Assembly (NCBI GenBank): GCA_011390785.1
Contig: JAABRR010000017.1
Location: 49,848-113,847 of the forward strand
From: Sphingobacteriia bacterium
GTDB taxonomy: Bacteria; Bacteroidota; Bacteroidia; Bacteroidales; UBA7960
Reading direction: 5' to 3'
DNA length: 64,000 nt
Below the pieces are notes generated by a model. That model did no database searches. It was given only the letters and a program-made list of their open reading frames with translations, and was not told where the DNA came from. Within the stretch, counting starts at the first letter, position 1. The number at the start of each line of letters is the position of its first letter. The position numbers were made by a program, and so were the translations under genes. Below are positions 18,801 through 28,302 of this stretch, piece after piece.

Positions 18801-19455
18801 AACGGTTGAAGGAGGTACTGCACCTTATTCCTCAATTTGGAGTAATGGTATTAGCGATAATAATCTTACTGATATTTCAACTGGGACTTACTCTGTTACT
18901 GTAACTGATTTTAATGAGTGCGTCTTCCAGCAAACTTTTCTTGTTGAAGGAAACGATTCTTTATTGTTATATGCTAATGTTCAAAACCCCTCGCAAGGTA
19001 TGTCTGACGGGCGAATCATTCTGTCTGTAGAGGGCGGCTCGGGCAATTATCTTTTTGAATGGGCACACGGCCCGCAAACTTCTGTTCTTACAAATCTTGA
19101 TGAAGGAAGTTATACTATTAACGTTACTGATGAAGCCGGTTGCATAGTTACAGATACTTATCTTCTGAGCAGTACGAATACTGAATTGGCAGTAGTCGTG
19201 GATCCTGACCTTATGGTTTATCCTAATCCGGTAACGGAAACACTCAATGTAAGACTAAATGGCTGGCCCGTATCGTCAAATAATCCTCTGGATATTCGTG
19301 TTATGAATATCCTGGGCGCCTTAGCTGTGCAGGAGCAGTTTACGGATTCATCATCAAAATATGCTATCGCTGTTAATGATTTACCTGCTGGGGTTTATAT
19401 TATTAAACTTTCTCAGGGAAGTCAGACACTTCAAACAAAGTTTGTCAAAAAATAA
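15805..19455 (+). CDS. Giant secreted adhesin with SprB-type repeats and T9SS sorting domain
   Basis: 1216 residues. Signal peptide (about 1-23), a choice-of-anchor/MAM-like jelly-roll domain (about 50-225, opening LIWHEEFANELPDGW), linker Ig-like region, then eight SprB-like repeats of about 70-80 residues (about 512-1130), each with a central Cys, a G-P-Y/F-T-Y-x-W type strand and a final DxxGC-like turn. The last about 80 residues are the T9SS C-terminal domain, starting near VYPNPVTETLNV and ending in Lys-Lys. SprB repeats belong to mobile surface adhesins of gliding Bacteroidota, but similar proteins occur in non-gliders, so gliding is not implied. Its 3' hairpin overlaps the stop codon. 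Confidence 0.9.
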   Translation: MKTSFLYCFVSVCFTLISVSSIAQYSPQPFQLKDLPAALEKVSVDKTDKSLIWHEEFANELPDGWQSEDVNGFCSFSHTFQGPQGPFSIGMPPIASLTAENGFMILDSDLCSSQNPDGLLTNAWLQSPSIDISGADNLMLSFQHSFRYCCTTDQTLILAEISTDGINWTSFDVRNGLGPNNTSPNPVYQAIDITHLTTGNEQVWVRFRKTGASHYWWMIDDVMLVSFSDNDLEIVDYNSGTQYSIIPNSQFMPFQLGAKVRNSGGKQQTDVQFTVTVNEFLINEILNKATMAPTEIAGFFLDEEFIAPGRGFFEVAYHVSQNENDMNPGDNEISFSFTITDSVYSVTGYDFIPGPSVFNVSEQVLGLAGSYQIFNPSKVTSVSVAIDPATMPGAIILGKIFVETEDDFIEVAATNEYVITEEDLIISDGQAVIWLSLPVVGESLLTAGSYIVAIQAPVQDQAVGLVTSQSSEQHSNLSYVWLDDAWESTIDVSVINVNFGHEQTDCDPKYYFNVSNSLCGNASGIIKAMPLNGFGPYTYFWEDFPDSTGSEIAGLVSGDYPVLASDRFGCEYLDTITVADEPINIIGEITPSTCGTGGSIMLLPQNGSDPFTYNWQHDEALEGPVADGLAPGFYVVSATDGNGCGITIDLEVTDTAELPVMVVVQDAYCGSSSGSIKLFPQAGTGPYTYEWDGFSQNSDYLLEGLKPGSYSLTVTDNNDCKFTTTAVVEQNVYQLETIVDKTDASCGHNNGAISLTLLNGQPPFIYAWEDGFNSSDLNNLAPGVYDVELIDDFGCIGNLQVTIQNSGQLPEVTSEVTSSPGCGQSMGVLSLEPVIPGASYIYTLLNNDSGNSGSEGDSDPIQNLESEGFFADDLPSGHYKISVKNDDGCEIIVGLNITDDGAPQIDAELEMVTCFGMSNGSVSLSLPDGQNPHYLWDVDENSNDSSLTNLPAGIYSVEVTDDDCTAVVSYEITQPDILQAIGQIDHIVCANDGMGNIFLTVEGGTAPYSSIWSNGISDNNLTDISTGTYSVTVTDFNECVFQQTFLVEGNDSLLLYANVQNPSQGMSDGRIILSVEGGSGNYLFEWAHGPQTSVLTNLDEGSYTINVTDEAGCIVTDTYLLSSTNTELAVVVDPDLMVYPNPVTETLNVRLNGWPVSSNNPLDIRVMNILGALAVQEQFTDSSSKYAIAVNDLPAGVYIIKLSQGSQTLQTKFVKK

Positions 19456-19485
19456 CCCCGTATTTCCCTTTTGGGTTATTTGGTG

Positions 19486-19493
19486 TATCTTTG
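19486..19493 (+). promoter_or_regulatory. Candidate -7 element for ccmB
   Basis: TATCTTTG 23 nt upstream of the ccmB start. The -33 TTTG at 19470-19473 is only 12 nt away, too close, so only the -7 part fits. A 9-bp stem (AAATAACCC/GGGTTATTT, 19450-19481) between the adhesin stop and this element could terminate the adhesin transcript. Confidence 0.35.
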
Positions 19494-19515
19494 CCTGAAT
19501 TATTTTTAACAATCA

Positions 19516-20172
19516 ATGGTAAAGGAAACCTTATTTCTCATGCAGAAAGAACTTAAGCTCGAATGGCGGCAAAAGCACGCTTTGGGTGGTATCGTTCTTT
19601 ATCTGGTTTCCACCATTTTTATATGCTATCTTGCTTTTTCGGGGGTAATGTCGCCCAATACATGGAATGCCCTTTTTTGGATCATAATGGCTTTCGCTTC
19701 CCTGAATCTGGTTTTGAAAAGTTTTACTGATGAATCGGGTGGGAGAAAGTTTTATCTTTATACTCTTGCAGCCCCCATTTCTGTGATTCTTTCCAAGATT
19801 CTTATCAATACCATTGTAATGTTTGTGTTGGGGGTATTGGGTTACCTTTTATTTTCTATTTTTATGGGAAATATGGCTGCTAATTTAATTGCCTGGTGGC
19901 TTGTTTTATTCATGGGGGTTACCGGTTTTGCTTCTATTCTTACTATGGTTTCAGCAATTGCCGGCCAAACACGGAATAACTTTACTTTAATGGCTATTCT
20001 TGGCTTCCCATTGATTCTGCCTATGATTCTTTTGCTCATAAAATCTTCAGCTGCTGCTATCAGCGGTTTGGATATCGGCGAGATATTGCCTGATGTACTT
20101 GTTATGGGTTTGTTGATCCTGATTGCTTTAACATTATCTTTTCTTTTGTTTCCTTATCTTTGGAAAGAGTAA
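19516..20172 (+). CDS. ccmB: Heme exporter protein CcmB
   Basis: 218 residues, six hydrophobic helices. The start (ETLFLMQKELKLEWRQKHA) and the segment FTDESGGRKFYLYTLAAP are family signatures. CcmB is the membrane subunit of the CcmAB ABC complex that releases holo-CcmE during System I cytochrome c maturation. It is the first gene of ccmB-C-D-E here; ccmA, its ATPase partner, is not in the window. It is followed by ccmC after only one base. Confidence 0.9.
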   Translation: MVKETLFLMQKELKLEWRQKHALGGIVLYLVSTIFICYLAFSGVMSPNTWNALFWIIMAFASLNLVLKSFTDESGGRKFYLYTLAAPISVILSKILINTIVMFVLGVLGYLLFSIFMGNMAANLIAWWLVLFMGVTGFASILTMVSAIAGQTRNNFTLMAILGFPLILPMILLLIKSSAAAISGLDIGEILPDVLVMGLLILIALTLSFLLFPYLWKE

Positions 20173-20173
20173 A

Positions 20174-20878
20174 ATGCTAATCTATAATCTAAAACTATTA
20201 ATGCCCAAGTTTGCTAATATCTGGAAAATATTTACCATCATTCTGCTTCTTTATGTTATTTTAGGCGGGCTGTTATTTGAAGTGCCAAAACTGCCTGTAA
20301 TTCACCAAACCATTCGCAATATTTACTTTCATGTAGGTATGTGGTTCGCCATGATTTTTATCCTTTTCCTGGGATTTATATTTAGCTTACTTTACCTGAA
20401 CAAAATGGACTCAAAGTACGACAGGATGGCTAATGCAACCGTGAAAACCGGCTTGCTGTTTGGGTTTCTGGGTATCGTAACAGGCATGCTTTGGGCACAG
20501 TTTACCTGGGGCACCTTTTGGGTAAACGATCCCAAACTTAATGGTGCCGCAGTTGGCATTATGGCTTATCTGGCGTATGTTATTCTCCGATCTTCGGTTG
20601 ATGATCATGAAAAACGAGCCAGGCTTGCCGCAGTTTATAAAATATTTGCTTTTGTAATTATGTTTGTTTTTATCATGATATTACCGAGAATGAGTGGTTC
20701 TTCAATTCATCCGGGTGTTGATGGTAATCCGGCACTGGCAACCGGCGATCTTTCACCAATGATGAGAAAGATATTTTACCCGGCAATCCCGGCATGGATG
20801 CTTTTTTCATACTGGATATATACTTTGGTATACCGGTACGACAGACTTTCTGATAAACTAAAACAGCTTAATCTATAA
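20174..20878 (+). CDS. ccmC: Heme export/handling protein CcmC
   Basis: 234 residues, six hydrophobic helices. The WWD-type heme-handling loop reads WAQFTWGTFWVNDPKLN; conserved periplasmic histidines are in YFHVGMW and SSIHPG. CcmC attaches heme covalently to CcmE. The loop keeps the W-G-x-F-W-x-x-D skeleton although it has fewer Trp residues than proteobacterial CcmC, as is common in this phylum. It follows ccmB directly and ends 4 nt before ccmD. Confidence 0.93.
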   Translation: MLIYNLKLLMPKFANIWKIFTIILLLYVILGGLLFEVPKLPVIHQTIRNIYFHVGMWFAMIFILFLGFIFSLLYLNKMDSKYDRMANATVKTGLLFGFLGIVTGMLWAQFTWGTFWVNDPKLNGAAVGIMAYLAYVILRSSVDDHEKRARLAAVYKIFAFVIMFVFIMILPRMSGSSIHPGVDGNPALATGDLSPMMRKIFYPAIPAWMLFSYWIYTLVYRYDRLSDKLKQLNL

Positions 20879-20881
20879 CCA

Positions 20882-21055
20882 ATGTTAGAAGAACAAGGAA
20901 AAATTTATGTAGTAGCTATCGTTTTGGCAATTATTTTTATAGGAATCGCAATTTTTCTATTTTTTCTCGAAAGAAAAATTTCTGTTCTGGAAAAAAAAGT
21001 TGATACCTTAAGCGAAGAAAATGAAGATGCTGCAACCAAAGATTTTCATTCCTGA
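20882..21055 (+). CDS. ccmD: CcmD-like small membrane protein
   Basis: 57 residues: short cytoplasmic/periplasmic N-terminus (MLEEQGKIYVV), one transmembrane helix (about 9-29), then a charged segment with coiled-coil character (LERKISVLEKKVDTL). Size, topology and position between ccmC and ccmE fit CcmD, which stabilises the CcmABC release complex. The start is ATG 20882, four nt after the ccmC stop. Confidence 0.75.
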   Translation: MLEEQGKIYVVAIVLAIIFIGIAIFLFFLERKISVLEKKVDTLSEENEDAATKDFHS

Positions 21056-21075
21056 AATGTATCAAATGAAGAATA

Positions 21076-21120
21076 ACCGAAAGGTTTTCTGAATACATCC
21101 ATTTTGAGAAAGCTTTCGGT
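21076..21120 (+). other. Intercistronic hairpin between ccmD and ccmE
   Basis: ACCGAAAG (21076-21083) pairs with CTTTCGGT (21113-21120), with an inner TTCT/AGAA extension. No T-tract follows, so a processing or stabilising hairpin is likelier than a strong terminator. Confidence 0.4.
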
Positions 21121-21150
21121 ATAATTATTTAACTTTCAATACTAATATCA

Positions 21151-21525
21151 ATGAAGAAAACCCATATAGCCGCTTTAGTTTTTCTGGTTATTGCTGTTGC
21201 TGCAGTTATAACAACAGTTTACGATGCCGAAACATATGCATCGTTCCCTATCGCTCAGAACAATCCCGGGAAGCAATATCATATTATTGGGGAATTGAAT
21301 CCCGATAAACCCGTTACCGAAACCATTGAAGATAATGCCCTTATTTTTTCCTTTTATATGTTTGATGACAAGGGTAATGAAAGCAAAGTAGTACATATGG
21401 GAGCACGACCACAGGACTTTGAAAAGCTTGATCAGATAGTTATTGTGGGACAGCATGCCCAGGAAGCTTTTGTTGCATCACAGCTACTTCTTAAGTGTCC
21501 TTCCAAATATGAAGAAGAGTTTTAG
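21151..21525 (+). CDS. ccmE: Cytochrome c maturation heme chaperone CcmE, CxxxY type
   Basis: 124 residues. N-terminal membrane anchor (about 5-22), then the OB-fold chaperone domain (SFPIAQNNPGKQYHIIGEL; FYMFDDKGNESKVVHMG). The usual heme-binding HxxxY motif is replaced near the C-terminus by C116-P-S-K-Y120, the CxxxY variant known from some bacteria and archaea, where Cys rather than His binds heme. It delivers heme to the cytochrome synthetase. No ccmF follows: the next gene is a convergent carboxypeptidase. Confidence 0.9.
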   Translation: MKKTHIAALVFLVIAVAAVITTVYDAETYASFPIAQNNPGKQYHIIGELNPDKPVTETIEDNALIFSFYMFDDKGNESKVVHMGARPQDFEKLDQIVIVGQHAQEAFVASQLLLKCPSKYEEEF

Positions 21526-21590
21526 TTATCAGTATTTTCAATCACCAAAATTCACTTCAGTCACAGATAATTTGCTGAAAACTTTCTGGC

Positions 21591-24512
21591 TTATTCAATA
21601 ACCATTTTTTTACGTAGAGAAAAATCTCCTTCAAGCCAAACCACATAAAAACCGGCAGGTAGTTCATCAAGGTTGAGTTTTCCTGAGCCAGTAAGCTTTT
21701 TTTGTTTTATAATGCGGCCGGTAACATCTATGAATGAAACCACAACATTTTTATCCTGAAAATCGTCCTGACTGGTTAATATTAAAGTTTTTTCCCATGC
21801 ATTATAATATATTTCAACATCTTTTGTATCCAGTCTTTCCACAGTTGTGGCAGGTGATATTACAATCTGGAAATTAAAATAATCACTATCCGCAAATCCA
21901 TTGTTAACACTCATCGGAACAGATAAAATACCCGCATAGGATGGGTCAGGCTGAATGTCTATGTCATTAATAATCCGGTGAAAAGGCCCTTGTTTTAGCT
22001 TAACCGAAAACCCGACAGGATAGCTAAAGAACTCGTCATCTACAAATATGTAATCTGTTTCAAATGGTAGTATCTCTCCCTGTAATATTGTAATATTTTG
22101 CTGGCCCGTTATAGCGGGGTCACTTACTGGTAATACATTAATTTCCAGCTCCTGACCTATTGTTACAAGATCATCTGTCAGAGTGAAGGAAAGGTTTGAA
22201 GAACCCGCCCAGGAAGGATCGTGATTGGAAATAGTTACTATGGTTTCATCTGAAACGGAAACATTAAACCTATCTGTTTCATCCCAGGTTATTTCTACAT
22301 CGCCTTCTAATTGCCAGGAAGCCATTTCGGCAAAGTTGATGGTTTCCTGTTGATGCTGATAAAAACTTATTTTTTCGGGCAAAAGCAGTTGGAAAGCAGA
22401 TTCTTCCTGTAAAGATTTAACCACAAAATCATCAAAATAAAATCCATCTCCGGTAACTAACCCATCACTAACAAACCGAAATTGTAACCAAACTTCCTGC
22501 TCTCCTGCTAAATGGGAAAGATTTACATCTTCCTTTATCCAATCATTGGTTTTTCCGTGATAAAGGGGCTGATCTGTATCCTGGTTAATGCTTCCCGTTT
22601 TGGTATGCAGACCTTCAAGGGGCACCCAGCTTTGTTTCCCATCAATGGAATACATAAATTGAGCATAATCCCAGTTGGTTTCAATGTCGAACCAGGTAAA
22701 AAACTCCACCCAGGCAACAGTGCTTTGTGATAGGTCAATAGGATCCTGAAGTATTATCATTGTATTTGTATTATTGGCATATTCTTGTCCGGGGCTTTCG
22801 GCAATTGATGATGGTGATGAGTTAAAATATTCAGTATCTATTCCCCAGTTGATGGTGTTCCATTGGTTTAAATTATCGGCTGGATCGGAAAAGACAAGAA
22901 CGGGCTCACCGTAGTATTTGGTAATTGTATCATTCCAGGAAAAGGAACCATTGTTCAGTGAAACAACATACTTTATCTCTGCCCCAACAGGTAAATTTGG
23001 CAAAAGCTCAATAATAACGGAAAAATTTTCTGTTTGTAAAACTTCCATATTGGATATGGTGATGGGTTGACCAGTTGAAACAATGTTTTCGCTAACAGGA
23101 ATCAGAGATATCGTATAGTTGGCGGGTACCTGTTGGCCAAGATTAATAATCTCCATAGAAATTTCTGCATTTTTATTACTGATATATGGGTCTGCCAGGT
23201 CTCTTACTTCAGCAAAGGATAGAGCAAGCCTTGCGAGGCTTATGTTCATATGCGTATGACTGGCACAAATTTCTTCAATCCTGCTTACTGCGGGCCAGAA
23301 ACCATCACTGGGTTTGCCGGCTTCGGGGGTAAAGGCGAAAGTTTTTTCTTTGGTCTCCTGTTCACCATAATACCAGTCATCTGTTCCACCGTTGGCGGTA
23401 TAATTAAGAGTTTCGTAAACAGTGCCGTAGGCGTAGTTGTTTTCGCGTGTCATTAGTCTGGCATATTCAATAAAAATATCACCATCAGGGGTAAGTTCAT
23501 TGTTGTAGCCCCACGGGTAAATCAAGAGATCGCTGTAGGTATGATTGTTTAAGGCAAGGGAGAAATTATAAGTTTCGGCAAATTGTTTCATGATTTGGCT
23601 TTCGGGCTCAGAGAAGGGGCCGGTTCCTCTGTAGGTAGGGCTTGATGGGGTAGGAGATGAACCCAAATTGTCATATCCCCACTGGTATCCAAAATTGCGG
23701 TTTAGATCTACTCCTATGCTTCCATCAGCATTGATGCGTTTATTTTTTCTGTGCATGGAGCCCCCGTTTGGATGTGTAGTTTGACAATAAATATAGCCAT
23801 CCGGGTTGGCACATGGTACAAAATACATTTCCGTGTTATCAATAAGGTATTTAATTTCAGGGTCACTTTCATAATTTTCCAGTAAATACCACATCTGGAA
23901 AAGCATTTGTTGCATGGAGACCGGTTCTCTTGCGTGCGTTAGTGCTGTGTAAAGAACCCTGGGTTTATCCTGTATGTTTTCCGGGTCGTTGGAAATTCTT
24001 ACCCATTCTATTGGCCTTCCTTCTATGGTAAGATCAGTTCCAATTGGGCTTCTCTGAGTAATGAGTTCCGGAAATATGGCCTTCATAGCATCAAGATCAT
24101 CCAGTATTTCGGCATAGGTATGATAACCACCCATAGAACCGAGCATGAAATTTTCAGGTGTAGCGTATGGTGTATTGTTGCCTTTGTTTAAACGCATGGC
24201 AGCATTTATGTCATTGATATTAAAACCTGCATTCCTCTGCTGATAATAGCTGCTCATATCCCGGATCAGTATTTCATAAGAAAATCCCGCTTCACTCAAT
24301 AGGTTAAGATCGGATTCACTTAGTTCTGCCTGCACCCATTCCCCTTTTTTTTGCATAGCAGTAGGTATGGCTAACCCAAGTTTGTAGAGATTCTCAGGAT
24401 TTTTGCCTTCTATTTCGATGCGCACCTTATAGTATATTTCGGTGGCAATAGCATTTGACAGGGAGAAAAGTGATATTATAAAAATAACTGCTAAGCGATG
24501 ATTGGTTTTCAT
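21591..24512 (-). CDS. Secreted M14 zinc carboxypeptidase with T9SS sorting domain
   Basis: 973 residues. Signal peptide (about 1-24), a propeptide-like region, then the M14 catalytic domain (about 125-420): zinc ligands H193 and E196 (THAREP), H324 (NNHTYSD), substrate Arg in DLNRNFGYQW (N271-R272), and catalytic E397 (PEAGK). Downstream are a MAM-like jelly-roll domain (about 550-715), Ig-like regions, and a T9SS C-terminal domain in the last about 70 residues. It removes C-terminal amino acids from peptides outside the cell; by T9SS it is expected on the surface or secreted. It ends convergently with ccmE, 65 nt apart. Confidence 0.93.
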   Translation of the reverse strand: MKTNHRLAVIFIISLFSLSNAIATEIYYKVRIEIEGKNPENLYKLGLAIPTAMQKKGEWVQAELSESDLNLLSEAGFSYEILIRDMSSYYQQRNAGFNINDINAAMRLNKGNNTPYATPENFMLGSMGGYHTYAEILDDLDAMKAIFPELITQRSPIGTDLTIEGRPIEWVRISNDPENIQDKPRVLYTALTHAREPVSMQQMLFQMWYLLENYESDPEIKYLIDNTEMYFVPCANPDGYIYCQTTHPNGGSMHRKNKRINADGSIGVDLNRNFGYQWGYDNLGSSPTPSSPTYRGTGPFSEPESQIMKQFAETYNFSLALNNHTYSDLLIYPWGYNNELTPDGDIFIEYARLMTRENNYAYGTVYETLNYTANGGTDDWYYGEQETKEKTFAFTPEAGKPSDGFWPAVSRIEEICASHTHMNISLARLALSFAEVRDLADPYISNKNAEISMEIINLGQQVPANYTISLIPVSENIVSTGQPITISNMEVLQTENFSVIIELLPNLPVGAEIKYVVSLNNGSFSWNDTITKYYGEPVLVFSDPADNLNQWNTINWGIDTEYFNSSPSSIAESPGQEYANNTNTMIILQDPIDLSQSTVAWVEFFTWFDIETNWDYAQFMYSIDGKQSWVPLEGLHTKTGSINQDTDQPLYHGKTNDWIKEDVNLSHLAGEQEVWLQFRFVSDGLVTGDGFYFDDFVVKSLQEESAFQLLLPEKISFYQHQQETINFAEMASWQLEGDVEITWDETDRFNVSVSDETIVTISNHDPSWAGSSNLSFTLTDDLVTIGQELEINVLPVSDPAITGQQNITILQGEILPFETDYIFVDDEFFSYPVGFSVKLKQGPFHRIINDIDIQPDPSYAGILSVPMSVNNGFADSDYFNFQIVISPATTVERLDTKDVEIYYNAWEKTLILTSQDDFQDKNVVVSFIDVTGRIIKQKKLTGSGKLNLDELPAGFYVVWLEGDFSLRKKMVIE

Positions 24513-24880
24513 AATTAGCGATGGGAAATTAAAAATGAGAGTAGCGAATGGAAAAGTATTGACCTTTTTAAAAAACTATTTGGTTATTAATTGGAAACGA
24601 AAGTACAAAAATGGAATTAATTTCTCAATTCAAATAAGATGATTCATTTTGTGGCTACCTGCTAATGCGTTTTTGTAAATAATATGTCTGTCAATCTGAT
24701 TGTTAAGCTTAGTTTAAGTTATTATATCTTTTTAGCAAAGGCTATTAAAATAGTAATTTTGTTAAAAATTATATTACTTATCTTTGCATGTTTTTACCGG
24801 CTATTCCTGTAATCTCCGGCGCAGGAAAATAGTTGTTTGTGAAAGGAAATTCCGGAGTAAAAAATGATTTTATTTATAGT
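24513..24880. other. Intergenic region between carboxypeptidase and lysS
   Basis: Divergent AT-rich spacer with the lysS promoter at 24758-24786. No other gene or RNA is visible. Confidence 0.5.
24758..24786 (+). promoter_or_regulatory. Promoter for lysS
   Basis: TTTG at 24758-24761, 17 nt spacer, TATCTTTG at 24779-24786. Transcription would begin about 24793, leaving a leader of about 88 nt to ATG 24881. Confidence 0.6.
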
Positions 24881-26611
24881 ATGGCATTACAACTTAGTGA
24901 ACAGGAGATAATAAGGCGCGAAGCTTTAGCAGAATTACAAGAACTGGGAATTAATCCTTATCCCGCCGAAGAATATACCACCAATACCACGATCAAAGAT
25001 ATATTAACCTATTATCCTGAAGATGAATCTTCTTTTCAGGATGTAGTGATAGCTGGCAGAATCATGGGGCGGCGTATCATGGGGAGTGCATCTTTTGCTG
25101 AGTTGCAGGATTCAACAGGACGTATACAACTATATTTTAACCGTGATGAGATTTGTCCGGGTGAAGACAAAACAATGTATAATACTGTTTTTAAGAGATT
25201 GCTTGATATTGGTGATATTATTGGCGTAAAAGGTTACGTTTTTGTTACACGTATGGGCGAAACCACTGTTCATGTTAAAGAATACAAACTGTTAACAAAA
25301 TCTCTTCGCCCCTTGCCAGTAGTAAAGGAAAAAGACGGGCAGGTTTACGATGCCTTTAAAGATCCTGAGCAACGATACAGGCAGCGGTATCTGGATTTGA
25401 TTGTAAATCCCGATGTTCGCGATACCTTCAGACAACGTGCCCTCATGATTCAATCTATGCGCAATTTCCTGCTTTCTAAAGAATATCTCGAAGTAGAAAC
25501 CCCTGTTTTACAACCCATTTATGGTGGTGCTGCCGCAAGGCCGTTTAAAACTTATCACAATACCCTTGATACTACTCTCTATTTAAGAATTGCCAACGAA
25601 CTTTATCTGAAGAGATTGATTGTTGGGGGGTACGATGGTGTATTTGAGTTTGCCAAAGATTTTCGTAATGAAGGGATGAGTCGTTTTCATAATCCTGAAT
25701 TTACCCAAATGGAGCTTTATGTGGCATACAAAGATTATAAGTGGATGATGAATACCGTAGAAGAAATGGTTGAGAAAATTGCTCTCGATTTACATGGAAC
25801 CACCGCAGTAAAGGTTGGTGATAAAAAAATTGACTTCAAACGCCCGTGGAAACGCTTTACCATGTACGGAGCTATAGAACATTTTACTGGTGTTGATGTG
25901 TCTGAAATGGATGAAGCCCAAATGCGCAAAGCCGCCTTAGATATGGGTGTTGAACTCGATGAAACCATGGGAAGGGGTAAAATAATCGACGAGATTTTTG
26001 GTGAAAAATGCGAAGGGAAGTTGATACAACCCACATTTATTACTGATTATCCGGTAGAGATGTCGCCGCTGGCCAAAAAGCACCGCGAATTGCCCGGTTT
26101 GGTAGAACGTTTTGAAGCCATTTGTAACGGTAAGGAAATATGCAATTCTTTTAGTGAACTTAACGATCCGGTAGATCAGCGTTCGCGCTTCGAAGAACAA
26201 ATTGAACTCGGACGTCGCGGGGACCCCGAAGCAATGGTTCTGGATGAAGATTTCCTCAGAGCCATTGAGCATGGTATGCCACCCACTGCGGGTTTGGGTA
26301 TTGGAATTGACCGTTTGGGAATGATCATGACCAATAGTAACTCGATACAAGATGTACTTTTTTTCCCACAAATGAGGCCTGAAAAATCTTCATCAGCCGA
26401 ATCTGAAGGCGATGATTTTATTAATGCCGGTATTCCTGCCGAATGGGTTCCCGTGTTTCAGAAATCGGGCTATCCAAACCTGGAATCTTTAAAGGGTGCC
26501 AATGCAAATAAGGTTTTTAACCAACTGTGCGGTTTAAGAAAAAAGCTAAAGCTTACTTTGTCTGCACCCAAACCTGAAGATGTAAAAGAATGGATTGAAA
26601 AAGCAGGCTGA
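24881..26611 (+). CDS. lysS: Lysyl-tRNA synthetase, class II
   Basis: 576 residues from ATG 24881 ([14 protein letters not shown]), the start usual for the family in this phylum; an upstream in-frame GTG at 24833 is less likely. N-terminal OB anticodon-binding domain (about 50-150), class II motif 2 ([18 protein letters not shown]) and motif 3 ([11 protein letters not shown]) in the catalytic core. A C-terminal extension of roughly 60 residues follows the motif 3 region, after a charged linker ([12 protein letters not shown]), and resembles a helical appendage that some Bacteroidota LysS carry. Charges tRNA-Lys. GH3 starts 49 nt downstream, so it may be in the same transcript. Confidence 0.97.
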   Translation: MALQLSEQEIIRREALAELQELGINPYPAEEYTTNTTIKDILTYYPEDESSFQDVVIAGRIMGRRIMGSASFAELQDSTGRIQLYFNRDEICPGEDKTMYNTVFKRLLDIGDIIGVKGYVFVTRMGETTVHVKEYKLLTKSLRPLPVVKEKDGQVYDAFKDPEQRYRQRYLDLIVNPDVRDTFRQRALMIQSMRNFLLSKEYLEVETPVLQPIYGGAAARPFKTYHNTLDTTLYLRIANELYLKRLIVGGYDGVFEFAKDFRNEGMSRFHNPEFTQMELYVAYKDYKWMMNTVEEMVEKIALDLHGTTAVKVGDKKIDFKRPWKRFTMYGAIEHFTGVDVSEMDEAQMRKAALDMGVELDETMGRGKIIDEIFGEKCEGKLIQPTFITDYPVEMSPLAKKHRELPGLVERFEAICNGKEICNSFSELNDPVDQRSRFEEQIELGRRGDPEAMVLDEDFLRAIEHGMPPTAGLGIGIDRLGMIMTNSNSIQDVLFFPQMRPEKSSSAESEGDDFINAGIPAEWVPVFQKSGYPNLESLKGANANKVFNQLCGLRKKLKLTLSAPKPEDVKEWIEKAG

Positions 26612-26660
26612 TCTTTGCAGCATCTTTCCGTATATTGTTAAACATCAACAAAACTTATTT

Positions 26661-28202
26661 ATGCCTATACTCGGATCTGTAATTAAGAATGCCATCAGCC
26701 TGCGTAGCCGCATGCCGTCTATTTTTAAGATTTCTGACCCGGAAGAAGTGCAGAAAATTGAATTGAAAAAACTGCTTCGCCGTGCAGCCAATACAGCGTT
26801 GGGCGAGCAATACGGGTTTCATGAAATTCTAAAAAGCAAAGATGTTGTAAAAGAGTTTCAGCAACGGGTTCCCCTTTTCGATTATAATAAGATTTTTAAA
26901 GAGTGGTGGTACCGATCGCTCAATGGTGAAAGCTATGTTTCCTGGCCTGGGCGGGTAAAGTACTTTGCTCTTAGCTCCGGCACATCAGAAGCATCGAGCA
27001 AATATATCCCGGTTACCAACGATATGCTAAGAGCCATTAAGAAAACAAGTATAAAGCAGATTTTCTCGCTGGCAAGGTATGAGTTTCCTTACGAATTTTT
27101 TGAAAAAGGAATTTTAATGTTGGGGGGTAGTACACACTTACATTATAACGGTACTTACTTTGAAGGAGATCTTTCAGGCATCACTACCAAAAATATCCCT
27201 TTCTGGTTTCAACATTTTTATAAGCCAGGCAAACGGATATCCAAAGAGCGGGATTGGCCTACCAAGCTTAATGAAATAGTGAAAAAGGCTAAAGATTGGG
27301 ATATAGGCGTTATTGTTGGCGTGCCGGCATGGTGGCAAATTCTTATTGAAAAAATAATAGAACATTATAATTTGAATACTATTCATGATATTTGGCCGAA
27401 TCTTTCGATTTTTGTGCATGGAGGTGTTTCTTTCACACCTTACAAAAAAGGTTTTGAAAAACTGATGGGTAAAAAGCTTACCTATATTGAAACCTACCTG
27501 GCCTCAGAAGGATTTATTGCTTTTCAGAGCCGTCCCAATACTGAAAACATGCAGCTGGTTCTTGATAATGGACTGTTTATTGAATTTGTACCCTTTAACG
27601 AAACCAATTTCGACGAAGAAGGTAATCTAAAAACAGATGCTGAAGTTCTTACCATTTCGCAAACACAGCATGGAGCTGAATATGCTCTCCTTTTAAGTAC
27701 CTGCGCAGGCGCATGGAGATACCTGATTGGAGATACCGTAAAAATTGTTTCCAAAGAACACAACGAGATAGTTATTACCGGACGAACAAAGCATTTTCTC
27801 AATCTTTGTGGCGAGCATATGTCGCAGGAAAATATGAATATGGCAGTTAAAATGACCGAAGATCAGCTGAATATTGAAATTCGTGAATTTACCATTGCCG
27901 GCATTAAGTACGATAGTATGTTTGCCCATAAATGGTTTATAGGGACTGATAATAAGGTAGATGCTGAAAATATTAAAAATGCATTAGATGAAAATCTGAA
28001 AATACTTAATGATGATTATCGGGTTGAACGCATAGCTGCCATTAAGGATGTTATTGTAGAGATTATTCCCAGCGAGGTATTTTATGACTGGATGAGATTT
28101 AAAGGAAAGGAAGGTGCGCAAAACAAGTTTCCCCGGGTAATAAAAGGTAAGCTGCTTGCCGATTGGGAAGAGTTTATTTCTCAATCGAATACCAATTACT
28201 AA
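26661..28202 (+). CDS. GH3 family acyl-acid amido synthetase-like protein
   Basis: 513 residues from ATG 26661 (MPILGSVIKNAISLRSRM). GH3 family motifs are visible: the ATP-binding LSSGTSEASSKYIP, then a central TYLASEGF segment and a YRLGD-equivalent RYLIGD. Plant members conjugate jasmonate or auxin to amino acids; bacterial GH3 proteins are widespread in Bacteroidota but their substrates are mostly unknown. By homology it would adenylate a carboxylic acid and transfer it to an amine. The LysE-type exporter gene follows 100 nt downstream on the same strand. Confidence 0.85.
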   Translation: MPILGSVIKNAISLRSRMPSIFKISDPEEVQKIELKKLLRRAANTALGEQYGFHEILKSKDVVKEFQQRVPLFDYNKIFKEWWYRSLNGESYVSWPGRVKYFALSSGTSEASSKYIPVTNDMLRAIKKTSIKQIFSLARYEFPYEFFEKGILMLGGSTHLHYNGTYFEGDLSGITTKNIPFWFQHFYKPGKRISKERDWPTKLNEIVKKAKDWDIGVIVGVPAWWQILIEKIIEHYNLNTIHDIWPNLSIFVHGGVSFTPYKKGFEKLMGKKLTYIETYLASEGFIAFQSRPNTENMQLVLDNGLFIEFVPFNETNFDEEGNLKTDAEVLTISQTQHGAEYALLLSTCAGAWRYLIGDTVKIVSKEHNEIVITGRTKHFLNLCGEHMSQENMNMAVKMTEDQLNIEIREFTIAGIKYDSMFAHKWFIGTDNKVDAENIKNALDENLKILNDDYRVERIAAIKDVIVEIIPSEVFYDWMRFKGKEGAQNKFPRVIKGKLLADWEEFISQSNTNY

Positions 28203-28302
28203 ATAAGATTTTTTATCTTTATAAAGAGAGTAGATCAATTTTTGAGCATTATCAATCTCTTGTAAAGATTAACCATAGAAGTATCAATCAAATGTTTTCA
28301 AC

